Positions 1-9,500 of a stretch of DNA of 44,483 nt are shown here, piece by piece. How positions within the stretch are numbered: the first letter of the stretch is position 1; each line of letters starts with the position of its first letter. The stretch comes from JBGTGG01 sp041746855 (GTDB taxonomy: Bacteria; Bacteroidota; Bacteroidia; Cytophagales; Cyclobacteriaceae): NCBI GenBank assembly GCA_041746855.1, contig JBGTGG010000310.1, positions 1-44,483 on the forward strand, in the 5' to 3' direction. The notes under the pieces were generated by a model. The model was given only the letters and a program-made list of their open reading frames with translations. It ran no database searches and had not been told where the DNA came from. The position numbers and the translations under genes are program-made.

Positions 1-108
1 CTGAAATTCGATGATGAACAATACACGACAACATCAGCTATGGAATATCCATGGCCAATGCCAACGACTCATCGAATTATCAAATACGGAAAACCTGAAA
101 GAGAATAG
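1..108 (+). CDS. C-terminal tail of an unidentified protein (partial)
   Basis: Frame 1 is open from the first base to a TAG at 106-108 and gives 35 residues, including a YPWPMPTTHRI stretch and ending KPERE. The composition is protein-like and the gene must begin outside the window. I do not recognise the family from this tail. Its last 29 bases overlap the 3' end of the convergent gene on the minus strand, so the two genes meet tail to tail. The only competing explanation is a chance open frame of 35 codons. Confidence 0.5.
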   Translation: MKFDDEQYTTTSAMEYPWPMPTTHRIIKYGKPERE

Positions 109-496
109 TTACTTCACCCGTTCGAATAGGGGGTGAATATAAGGGAAGTGGAGTATTGGTGGGAAGGAGGTTTGAGAAGACAGGAACCTCAATAATGGGA
201 AGGAAAGCAGTTGCTTGTTCAACGACTACTTTTAATGCTGAACTTTGAAAATCGTCCTGAATATTTAAGGATTGAAATTCATTGGCACAACACGGAATAG
301 AATCAATACTTTGATCATGTTGATGATCGGAATGATGGGCGGGTATTTCCGGCATCATGCCACAACTCAGATCGGTATGGCCTAACATCACTTCGGTACC
401 CATAGCATGGCCACCACAAAAGTGGGTTCCCATCGCAAACCCAAGGTTGCTGCACAGGAATACAAAAGCCAGAATGAATGATGCCAGTCGTTTCAT
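80..496 (-). CDS. HYC_CC_PP family protein (small exported Bacteroidota protein)
   Basis: This 138-residue protein starts MKRLASF, has a hydrophobic signal-like segment (about residues 4-22), and then HFCGG, a His-rich linker (HHSDHQHD), a CC pair and a PP pair near the C terminus. That order (H-aromatic-C, then CC, then PP) and the length of about 140 residues match the Bacteroidota HYC_CC_PP family. Its function is not established; the Cys and His content suggests metal binding, which is inference. I chose the ATG at 496. A TTG nine bases further out would add MHC, but it overlaps the -7 promoter element. The gene is convergent with the tail at 1-108 and overlaps it. Confidence 0.8.
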   Translation of the reverse strand: MKRLASFILAFVFLCSNLGFAMGTHFCGGHAMGTEVMLGHTDLSCGMMPEIPAHHSDHQHDQSIDSIPCCANEFQSLNIQDDFQSSALKVVVEQATAFLPIIEVPVFSNLLPTNTPLPLYSPPIRTGEVTILFQVFRI

Positions 497-502
497 ACAG
501 TG

Positions 503-537
503 CAAATGTACGTAAAAAGTTACCGTTTTGATTCAAA
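503..537 (-). promoter_or_regulatory. Bacteroidota-type -33/-7 promoter of the HYC_CC_PP gene
   Basis: Read on the minus strand, TTTG (534-537) is followed after 23 bases by TACATTTG (503-510), a perfect TAnnTTTG -7 element. The ATG at 496 lies only six bases past the -7 element, so the mRNA should be leaderless or nearly so. Confidence 0.6.
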
Positions 538-889
538 GGATTAAAATTGTTTGTTTTTGAACCCTCTAAGAGGATTTGATTATTCCTTAGCTCAACCCCA
601 TTTTTTCAACCAATGCATGATGACCCTGCAATTGTAACCTCCATACAAGGAGAACTGCGATGCAACGGTAAGGGTAGTAGCCAACTGGTTCCTCATTTCA
701 ATTTTGTTTAACGTTTTGGGTTGGTCTGGAGCATAATTATCTTGGACGGGTACAGACTCCAAGATTCAGTTGGGTACTGTTGAAATTGGAGAAAGAAAAG
801 GGGCGATCAAAACCGTTTATTAAAATCCTGTTGATTTATACTATAATAATGATTATACTGAATTTTATTTTTACCCTCAAGCCTAGACT
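538..889. other. Non-coding interval before the TIR operon
   Basis: No convincing gene is seen here. The only open frame (TTG at 780) runs into the TIR gene in another frame and looks like chance. A promoter for the downstream operon must lie here or just upstream, but I see no clear TTTG / TAnnTTTG pair. TACTGTTG at 775-782 is the nearest partial -7 match and lacks a well-spaced -33. Confidence 0.4.
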
Positions 890-2488
890 ATGCCCTCTAT
901 CTTTACTGATTTTGAATACGATATCTTTGTTAGCTATCGACATAATGATAATAAATATGATGGGTGGGTAACGGAGTTTGTAGCGAAGTTAAATCAGGAA
1001 TTGGATGCAACTTTAAAAGACAAGCTTTCCATCTATTTCGATAAAAACCCAAAGGAAGGTCTTCAGGAAACGCACCATGTTGACCAATCTATCCAAGAAA
1101 AGATCAAGGCGCTTATCTTTATTCCCATCATATCGCAAACCTATTGTGATACGAATTCTTTTGCATGGAAACAGGAATTCAAAGTTTTTAGAAAGGAATC
1201 TGAAAGTGACAGAATAGGAAGTACAATAAAACTTGCCAATGGGAATTTTGCTTCCCGCATACTTCCCATAAAAATCCATGACATCGATATTGAAGATGTA
1301 AAATTGTTGGAGAGTGAATTGGCAGGAAGCCTTCGCTCCATTGATTTTATTTACAGGGATGCTGGTGTAAACCGTTCCTTGCGTCCTGTTGATGATGATC
1401 TGGAAGCTTCCAAAAGTCCGATCCTTTATCGCAATCAAATCAACAAATTGGCAAATGCAATTAAGGAGATAATCCAGGGCATAAAATCAAAAGAGCACGG
1501 TGAAGTTCTGCCGACAAGCCATCAAACCCTTACTGCGCGACAGATTCTGCCCTCCACGTTTTCCACATCTTTGCCTTCTGGTATAAAAGTACAGGTAATT
1601 GATCGTCAGCGCCCGAGCATTTATCTCGCATGGACTTCTGGTGATCTAAAAGAGCAACGGGAGGAGATGGCCATCATTTTACAAAAAGCAGGATTTAATG
1701 TTTTACCGGCTATTGATTGTCCTGCCGATGATGATAATTTTAAGAGCAAAGTTATAGCGGAGATTGATCGTTGTACGTGTTCGCTGCACATGTTGAGTGG
1801 CGAGTTTGGAAGGCGGTTTGAATCGGATGAGGAAATATCTTTTCCGCAATTCCAGTTTTTGGAAGCCAGGAAAAAGCTGGATGCTTCGGAATCCGGATTT
1901 AATACATTTGTTTGGCTGTATCCTACTGCTTCTGAAATAAAGCCAGCTCAGCAGAATTTTGTAAAGTTTATCAGAAACAACATCACCCGAAACATGATGT
2001 TTTCCAATAGCCCGGGGGCAATGCAATTAGTGGATGATATCCGGGTGGTGATGATGAAAAAGGATACTGCGGTTTTCGATTCGAAGGACACCGATATATT
2101 CTTCATCTTCAACCAGCAGGATGAACATGATGCAACGATCATTACCGACCAATTAAGCCTGGAATATCCGGTAGAGATTATGAATATACTTCCGGATGGT
2201 GAAGATCAATACAGGGAGATTAGTTCTCAACAAATTCCGAAGAGCAAACTTGCTGTGGTATATTTTAAATATGCAGCAGATTGGGCACTACCATTCATCA
2301 AGCAGATATGGAAGGAAGTAGGAGGAGCTTCTTCGCCCACTCATTTATTTTTAGTTGGAGAGGATGATCCGAGAAGTAATCTTGCGCGGAATTTCAAGGC
2401 GCCAAAAGTTGTATCCACCATAGTCTCTAAAGATCATGTTTCTGAGGAAGTAAAAAAAGTCTATACTACTGTTATTAATCTGAAGTAA
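890..2488 (+). CDS. TIR-domain protein with two further TIR-like regions
   Basis: The protein has 532 residues and no signal peptide or membrane helix, so it should be cytosolic. Residues 8-200 form a TIR domain. They contain YDIFVSYRHND (10-20, strand A and box 1), an ALIFIPIISQTYC strand (about 74-86) and W93-x-x-E96, the position of the catalytic glutamate in NAD-cleaving TIR domains. Residues 243-395 start IYLAWTSGDLKEQREE, like the DUF4062/TIR-like Rossmann modules of STAND proteins. Residues 401-530 (TDIFFIFNQQDEHDA) look like a third, degenerate TIR-like unit. It is the first gene of an operon: the next gene starts on the base after its stop. By family knowledge it could be an NADase effector or a TIR-TIR scaffold switched by the STAND proteins downstream. 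The N-terminal TIR call is firm; the other two are tentative. Confidence 0.85.
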   Translation: MPSIFTDFEYDIFVSYRHNDNKYDGWVTEFVAKLNQELDATLKDKLSIYFDKNPKEGLQETHHVDQSIQEKIKALIFIPIISQTYCDTNSFAWKQEFKVFRKESESDRIGSTIKLANGNFASRILPIKIHDIDIEDVKLLESELAGSLRSIDFIYRDAGVNRSLRPVDDDLEASKSPILYRNQINKLANAIKEIIQGIKSKEHGEVLPTSHQTLTARQILPSTFSTSLPSGIKVQVIDRQRPSIYLAWTSGDLKEQREEMAIILQKAGFNVLPAIDCPADDDNFKSKVIAEIDRCTCSLHMLSGEFGRRFESDEEISFPQFQFLEARKKLDASESGFNTFVWLYPTASEIKPAQQNFVKFIRNNITRNMMFSNSPGAMQLVDDIRVVMMKKDTAVFDSKDTDIFFIFNQQDEHDATIITDQLSLEYPVEIMNILPDGEDQYREISSQQIPKSKLAVVYFKYAADWALPFIKQIWKEVGGASSPTHLFLVGEDDPRSNLARNFKAPKVVSTIVSKDHVSEEVKKVYTTVINLK

Positions 2489-5400
2489 GTGTTCGAGAGC
2501 TATCAAATATGTCCGTACACTGGCTTACGCTCTTTTACAGAAGAGGAGTCCCTTTATTTTAAGGGACGGGATGAGCATATTCAGGAGGCCACCCTGCAAC
2601 TACAAAAGAATAAATTTTTAATGCTTACCGGAGCATCCGGGGATGGAAAATCCTCGCTGGTGTATGCGGGTATTATCCCAAATGCACGTGCTGGTTTTTT
2701 GAAATCCCGCTACAGTAATTGGCGTGTAGCTGATTTCCGGCCAGAGCGCGATCCGCTTCGAAACATAGGTAAAGCCATTGCGAATGCATTGAATATTGAA
2801 CATGCATCAACCGTGGACGCTGAACTGCGCCATGGGTTTTCTGCCCTGGTGGATTTGTATAAAAATTCAAAATGCTTTGTTGATACCGATTCGAATGAAT
2901 GGAATAATGCAAGCGAACAAGAACGCTTGCCCCTTAAACGAAGCGCCTGTAATTTGATTATCCTGGCCGATCAGTTTGAGGAGTTTTTTACGAACCCTGA
3001 AAATTATCACAGAGGAGTCCCCTCACCAGATTCAAGTTTGGTATTGAATATATTACTAGAGACTGCGCGTATTGCGTTTGAAGAAGACTTGCCCATCTAT
3101 GTGGTTTTTACCATGCGTTCGGATTACATCGGTCAATGTGCTGCCTTTCGGGGTTTGCCGGAATATATAGGATTTTCTCAATTTTTTGTACCACGGTTGA
3201 ATCGCACACAGCTCCAAAATGTAATTGAAGAGCCAGCGCTATTAAGTGGAAATAAAATTACACGAAGGCTAACCGAGCGCCTTATCTATGATCTTAAAGA
3301 AGGAGTGGATCAATTGCCCATTTTACAACATACCTTAAACCAGATTTGGGTGGTCGCCAATAATGGTCAGGAAGAAATGGACCTTGTGCATTATGCGATG
3401 GTGGGTGGGGTAAGTAAAAACGAACTACCGGATGATCAAATTAAAAAATTTGAGATATGGTTTGAGGAATTGCAACCCGTTATAAAAAAGTGTTATCTCC
3501 AACCAAGCTTACAAAATGTGTTGGACACGCATGCCAACATCATGTACGAAGAGGCACATGAGTATTACCTGTCGAAAACGGGAAAGCAGATTTCAGCGGA
3601 AGATTCAAAATCAATTATAAAAACCACTTTTAAGTGTCTTACTAAAATTGACCAGAGTAGGGCGGTGCGAAACCGAATGACACTGGAAGAAGTACATCAT
3701 GTTCTTGGGCGCGAGGATATTTCCCTTGAAGCAGTTGGTTCGGTAGTCACGATTTTTAGGGAACCGGGAAATACATTTGTTCGTCCATTTATTTTACATG
3801 AAGGGGATGCAACCGCGTTAAAAATGTCGGATATCCTGGACATCACCCATGAGAGTTTAATACGGAACTGGCGCTATCTTGAAAGTTGGGCAGCGGAAGA
3901 ACATGATAACTATTTGGTTTATTTAGACTTTGAGCAACAACTCAACAGGTGGGTAACCAGTGGAAAATCAAATGACTTTTTACTACCCATAGGACCCCTT
4001 ACATATTTCGAAGACTGGTACAATCAGGTGAATCCGAATGCCTGGTGGATTGCGCGGTACCTTCCGCACGATACAAATCAAAAAGTGAAATTGAGGGAGG
4101 CCGAAAATACGTTACGGAATGCTCAGGATTTTTTAAGAAAGAGTGCCCGGAAGCATACGGTAACAAGGACTGTGATGCGGTATGGGCCTAGACGGATAGC
4201 AGCTGTCTTTGCGCTGGTGGCCATCCTTACGCTTAGTGCGTTTGGCATTCGTAATTATATGCAACGGCAAGACAGCTATGTCTTAAATAATGTAAAGCAA
4301 CAGGCGTTTGCAATGGCGAACAATGATAAAATGGCCGTGATGTTCAACACGCCTTTGTTGATGGAGTTCATTAAAACTGGTGGACTTAGCATTACAGAAG
4401 TTGCCAATGAAATTGAGGATCCGCTTCAGCGTGTAAACATTGTCAATGCGATGGCAACGGTCTTAGTGATGCAAGGCCGAAATGAACCCGAAGAAGAAAT
4501 TTATAAGAGCCTTTTTATCACAGACAGTTTATTGGCTGCGGTGCCTTTGCCAAAGGACATCGGCACAACCGAGAAATATCTTAAAGAAATGATTGACCTT
4601 CGGATGGCTGCAGGTTTTGCCTATCAGTATAATCCCAATCCGAAAATTAAAGAGATTGTAGATCGAAATGCAAAGCGGTTAGGACAATGGGTCAATCAAA
4701 TTATAAAGGAACAGCCTACCGGCTTTTCTGAAATTAAAATGTTGTCGCTTGGCCTGGAAGTGGCCATCAACAATAAAATGTTTTCGAAATCGGAAATCAC
4801 CACGCTCCTGGAGATTCTTTCTCCATTTGAAAATAAAGATCAAACCAAATGGGTAACCGAAAATTTTCAGCGTGATAAACTTCAATTACGTGGTGCGCAA
4901 GACTATGGATCCAAATTCAATGGTCTGTATCAGGAACTTGCATACCTGTATGCCGCGAATGGAAATGCTGCTATGGCGTTAGCGTGTATGGATTCCGTAT
5001 TGGCCTACAATCAAAACTATTTTCAGGGTGACTACGCAACGTTTATCGACAATGCGAATAACGTAGCGATGGTTTTTTATACTTACGATCATGATGAAGC
5101 ACTTGATCAATTTGTTGCAGGATATTGCCAAAAGAAAGGGACTACACCAGTAGACTTATATTGGCGATTGGTTTCACGCATGGTTTCCGATAATGGTACG
5201 AATGGAAACTTCAGTTTTTATCCCGGTGAATACTATAGTAATTTAAATGTTGTATTGGCTTCGGATCAAGCCATTACCTATTTTTTCGAAAAGTTAAGGA
5301 CGGCCATCGGCTTGCTTCAAAATCAAGACGAGCGAAATTTTGGTGTTGCCATGGCGTATAAAAATGAAGGTATTATCAATGCCATACGCTACGAGATGCG

Positions 5401-6526
5401 AATCAATGTTGAAAGACCAACGCAAATTGATCAGCAGTTTGCACAAGCGATAGCGTATTACACTCAAGTTTCAGCATCCTTCTTACTACAGCCACAATCT
5501 GTAGTGACGAATACGATTACTACGTTGGCAACGATGCCACGAAGTTTCCAATTCTTATCCCCAGATTATCGGGTACCATTCCACCCGTTTGAATCTCGAT
5601 TGTTCCTATCATTTTATAACTCAGCTGCTTTTATTCAATACATTCTTGAGCAAAAGAAATTTGACCTCCTATACAAGGATGAAGATTTAAGGTACTTTGA
5701 AATGTGGTTTTCTGATTACCATGCTTCCATGTTCTCAGGAGATTTTATGTTGCGTGATCCCATGTCCTTTAATGTTTTGCACTTGATCTATCGGAAATTG
5801 GATGATCGAAATGCCCAACAGGTGGCGAATTTAAATCCCTTATACCTTCACTTGGCCAATCGCGCATTTGATTTGGACAGCATTGATCTAGCCATGGAGG
5901 TTTATAAAAAAATACAACCGGATAAACTATTAAACTCTTTTCGGTACAGACCCAATACATGGATGAATGGCTATTCCTTTGAGCTTGTTGCAAAAGCTGT
6001 GGCCAACCTGGCCGCTCAAAATGATTTTGAAGAAGCCTACCGCATTATGACACCTTTTCGAAAAGAAGTAAATCGTTCATCATTATATGGATATGCTGCG
6101 CAGCTAGTAGCATGGGATATGGATAAAAAAGAAGTAGCCATCCGCCTATTGGATTCCGCAAAAGTGGAAATGAACAAAAACAAGAACCCAGCAATTTTCC
6201 AACCTAATCGGCATCAGGTTGCAATCGCCTTGTATATGGTTGATCCCAAAAACAATAAGGAAGAAGCGTACCGCGCCATAAAAAATTCATTTAATAAATA
6301 CGAAGCCATCAGTAAATTCTCATTGGTGGATAATTTTTTGGGTGATCCGTTTAAAGGGTATCAACAAATTCCACAGAATATATCAGGAAGTGATCAAGCT
6401 GGTTATTTGACACGCTTTATGCAGGGGTATACAGCAAGGGATTCATACCCGGAATGGAACAAGTATTCGCACAATGAGTTTATGGCTGTTCGTAGGTTTT
6501 TACCTTATGTAAATGAAGATGAGTAG
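2489..6526 (+). CDS. nSTAND1 P-loop NTPase with central transmembrane helix (copy A)
   Basis: The protein has 1345 residues. It starts with the ICPYTGLRSF..YFKGRD signature of novel-STAND NTPases (residues 7-27), then Walker A GASGDGKS (48-55) and Walker B LIILADQFEEFF (156-167). A sensor-like MRSDYIGQC segment and a basic helical stretch follow, and then one transmembrane helix (about 570-588, RIAAVFALVAILTLSAFG). The flank before the helix is rich in Lys and Arg, so the NTPase should be cytoplasmic and the last 750 or so residues periplasmic. That part is helix-rich and I recognise no family in it. The start is GTG at 2489, next to the TAA of the TIR gene. No ATG lies before the signature, and the paralogue starts at the equivalent place. 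The 3' end overlaps copy B, which suggests coupled translation. Confidence 0.85.
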   Translation: MFESYQICPYTGLRSFTEEESLYFKGRDEHIQEATLQLQKNKFLMLTGASGDGKSSLVYAGIIPNARAGFLKSRYSNWRVADFRPERDPLRNIGKAIANALNIEHASTVDAELRHGFSALVDLYKNSKCFVDTDSNEWNNASEQERLPLKRSACNLIILADQFEEFFTNPENYHRGVPSPDSSLVLNILLETARIAFEEDLPIYVVFTMRSDYIGQCAAFRGLPEYIGFSQFFVPRLNRTQLQNVIEEPALLSGNKITRRLTERLIYDLKEGVDQLPILQHTLNQIWVVANNGQEEMDLVHYAMVGGVSKNELPDDQIKKFEIWFEELQPVIKKCYLQPSLQNVLDTHANIMYEEAHEYYLSKTGKQISAEDSKSIIKTTFKCLTKIDQSRAVRNRMTLEEVHHVLGREDISLEAVGSVVTIFREPGNTFVRPFILHEGDATALKMSDILDITHESLIRNWRYLESWAAEEHDNYLVYLDFEQQLNRWVTSGKSNDFLLPIGPLTYFEDWYNQVNPNAWWIARYLPHDTNQKVKLREAENTLRNAQDFLRKSARKHTVTRTVMRYGPRRIAAVFALVAILTLSAFGIRNYMQRQDSYVLNNVKQQAFAMANNDKMAVMFNTPLLMEFIKTGGLSITEVANEIEDPLQRVNIVNAMATVLVMQGRNEPEEEIYKSLFITDSLLAAVPLPKDIGTTEKYLKEMIDLRMAAGFAYQYNPNPKIKEIVDRNAKRLGQWVNQIIKEQPTGFSEIKMLSLGLEVAINNKMFSKSEITTLLEILSPFENKDQTKWVTENFQRDKLQLRGAQDYGSKFNGLYQELAYLYAANGNAAMALACMDSVLAYNQNYFQGDYATFIDNANNVAMVFYTYDHDEALDQFVAGYCQKKGTTPVDLYWRLVSRMVSDNGTNGNFSFYPGEYYSNLNVVLASDQAITYFFEKLRTAIGLLQNQDERNFGVAMAYKNEGIINAIRYEMRINVERPTQIDQQFAQAIAYYTQVSASFLLQPQSVVTNTITTLATMPRSFQFLSPDYRVPFHPFESRLFLSFYNSAAFIQYILEQKKFDLLYKDEDLRYFEMWFSDYHASMFSGDFMLRDPMSFNVLHLIYRKLDDRNAQQVANLNPLYLHLANRAFDLDSIDLAMEVYKKIQPDKLLNSFRYRPNTWMNGYSFELVAKAVANLAAQNDFEEAYRIMTPFRKEVNRSSLYGYAAQLVAWDMDKKEVAIRLLDSAKVEMNKNKNPAIFQPNRHQVAIALYMVDPKNNKEEAYRAIKNSFNKYEAISKFSLVDNFLGDPFKGYQQIPQNISGSDQAGYLTRFMQGYTARDSYPEWNKYSHNEFMAVRRFLPYVNEDE

Positions 6527-9500
6527 TTCGTCCACAATATGTCCTTATACCGGTCTACGTTCTTTTACGGAGGATGAAAGCATCTACTTCAAAGGTCGTG
6601 ATCCACAGATTGATCAACTATCTTCTTTACTTGAGAAGAATAAGTTTTTAATGGTAACGGGTGCTTCTGGCGAAGGCAAGTCTTCTCTGATCTATGCAGG
6701 CTTGGTGCCAAACGCAAGAGCGGGTTTCTTCAAAGCGAAATTTAGTAATTGGGTAGTAGCTGATTTTCGTCCAGAAAGAAACCCGGTGGGGAATATGGCT
6801 ACTGCATTAGCTGATAAACTAGGATATCCAAAATCCACTGTCACCACTGAGTTACAAAGAGGGTTTTCCTCGTTGATCGATTTGTACACGAATTCCCCTT
6901 TTTATATTGCCGATGAGGAGTTGAAGGATGCTACAATAATTCGAAAAAGGGAGGCTGCCAATTTAATGATCCTGGTTGATCAATTTGAAGAGTTTTTCAC
7001 CAATCCTGAGAATTTTTTCAACGAAGTGCCCTCACAGGATTCACAAATTGTAGTAAACCTTTTATTGGAGACAGCGCGGATTGCTTTGTCTAAAAATATT
7101 CCCATTTACATTGTTTGTACGATGCGCTCAGATTATATCGGGCAATGTTCTGCATTTCGTGGATTACCCGAGTATATTGGTTTCTCTCAGTTCTTTGTAC
7201 CGCGGTTAAAACGGAAAGATCTCAAACAAGTAATTGAAGAGCCTGCTATTCTTAGTGGAAACCGTATCACGCAGCGCCTCATTGAAAGAGTAGTGTATGA
7301 TTTGTCGGATGGCATCGATCAGTTGCCTATTTTACAACACGCCATGAGTCAAATTTGGCTTGCTGCTGCTGGTGAAGAGATGGACTTGATCCATTATGCG
7401 ATGGTGGGCGGAATGGCAGTTGAGGAATTGCCGGATGCGGACCACAAACAATTTAATACATGGCTTCAAAAGCAACCTGAATTCCGGAAGCGTTATCACA
7501 CCCAACCGGGGTTGCAGAAAGTTATTGAAATACATGCAAGCGTTTTGTATGAGCAAGCCTGGGAACGAAGCCGATTGGAGTCAACGAATAGTGACCTTTC
7601 AAACCAGGAAGCTAAACGTATTGTGGCGATAACATTTGCATGCCTGACCAAAATAGACAACAGTCGCGCAGTGCGAAATCGAATGACCCTACGGGAGATT
7701 ACGGAAATTGTGAACCAACCGGGAATAACAACCAAGGAAGTTGGTTCCGTCATTAACATCTATCGCGAAGATGGCAACTCTTTTATACGACCGTTTAAGA
7801 CAGACGGTCCAACCTCGCATGAGTTAACACCCGATACTGTACTGGATATCACACACGAAAGCCTCATCCGGAATTGGAACAAATTAAACGAATGGGCGGC
7901 TACTGAATTTGATTTTTATTCCACTTATCTCGATTTAAAAAAACAATTGGACCGTTGGATAGCAAGTGGAAAAAGTTCATCGTATCTCTTGCCCATCGGC
8001 CCGCTCTCTTATTTTGAAAATTGGTACCAAGAATGCAAACCTAATGCAGGCTGGATAAAACGGTATACAGAAGTAGCACCCAAAGCAGAAGCATCAAACC
8101 AAACGGCCTCAAAAATCCTTACGGATATTCAAGGGTTTTTGAAGCGAAGTGCACGAATGGTAATGGTTACCCGTGCTTTTATGAAATACGGTCCGCAGCG
8201 CATTGCTTCGGTATTTGCTATTATTATCATGATGGCGTTGAGTGCTTTTTACTGGTATGATGCTGAGCAAAAACAAAATGATAAGGTAGTAGAGAAGGTA
8301 CGGGGTGAGTTGGCTGTTTTGGTAAAGAGCGAAGAGGTCGGTACGCAATTTAAGGCGTTTCATATTTTGGTAAGCGAACGACTGGAGCCGGGTTTTATAC
8401 AAAACTATTTCACAAACTTGGCAGGGGAGGAAAGAATTAGTCAGGCCACAGAAACCTATAAACAGCTACTCGAAATTAATAAGAAAGACAAGAGTGCAAC
8501 TAAAGCTGCATTAGTGGATATTATTTTGCGGGAATTTGAAGCACAAAACCTAAACGTATCAAATGCTTCCTTTCTGCTTGGTGAAGTAAATAAGTTAATA
8601 ACCCAACTAGCGTATGATGAATACTACAATCCATCACCGCAAGCCCAAGCGAATTTAGTTCGGGCTACACAAATAGGATATTCGTTGGTAGCCGAGATAT
8701 TAAAAGACAAGGCATCGTATCAGGTTTCATTAGGTACAGAAATGAATTATGCGATACAAAATTGGCTTACCTTCGGAGAAGTAGATGCTAATAAGATTCA
8801 AGCCTTACTTAATATCCTTTCACCAATAGGCGGAGGCAAAGAGATTTTTCAGATTTATTACCCGAAAGGGAGTTATGAAATCAATGGACGCGTGCCCAAT
8901 GATTATAACGGGGGCTATCATACAGTGGCCTCGTTGTATGCAGCCCTTGGTGAAGTAGATAATATAGTATGGTGCTTTGATCAAATGCGAAGTACAGGGC
9001 AAGATGAGTATTTTATTGGTAGCTTATTCAACAATTACAATCATGTACTGGGAATACTGTATCAGTTTGGATATGGGGAAAAACGAAAATCCATGATTGA
9101 TTGGCTGGCTGCCAACTATGAATCGGATACACCACTTACGGTTCATCGTAATTCATTTATTCGTGCGGGCTACATTAGCCATTTGTATATCATCAATATA
9201 GAAAAGAATAGTTTACGATCATACAAAGGTTATTTCTATCCCAATTTGTGTTTAGCAGACCGTGCCGTATTTGAAGGGTTGGCTGCAGGCTATGAACAGG
9301 AAATACTAAAAGTAGCTGATGTAAATGAGCGCAACTATTTGCTTGCACTAAACTACAAGCGAAAAGCGATGTTTGAGGATAAATATAATTTTGATCGGGA
9401 GATTAAAAGCGATACCACTAAGTTGAACAAACTTTTGGCGCTGTCCATCGAACATTATCGAAGGATTGATCCACAGTACCTACAAGAAACAGTTCCTGTT

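Noticed and set aside
780..971. 63-codon frame with hydrophobic stretch before the TIR gene
   Set aside because: It needs a TTG start, overlaps the TIR gene in another frame and its hydrophobicity comes from an AT-rich, T-heavy stretch.
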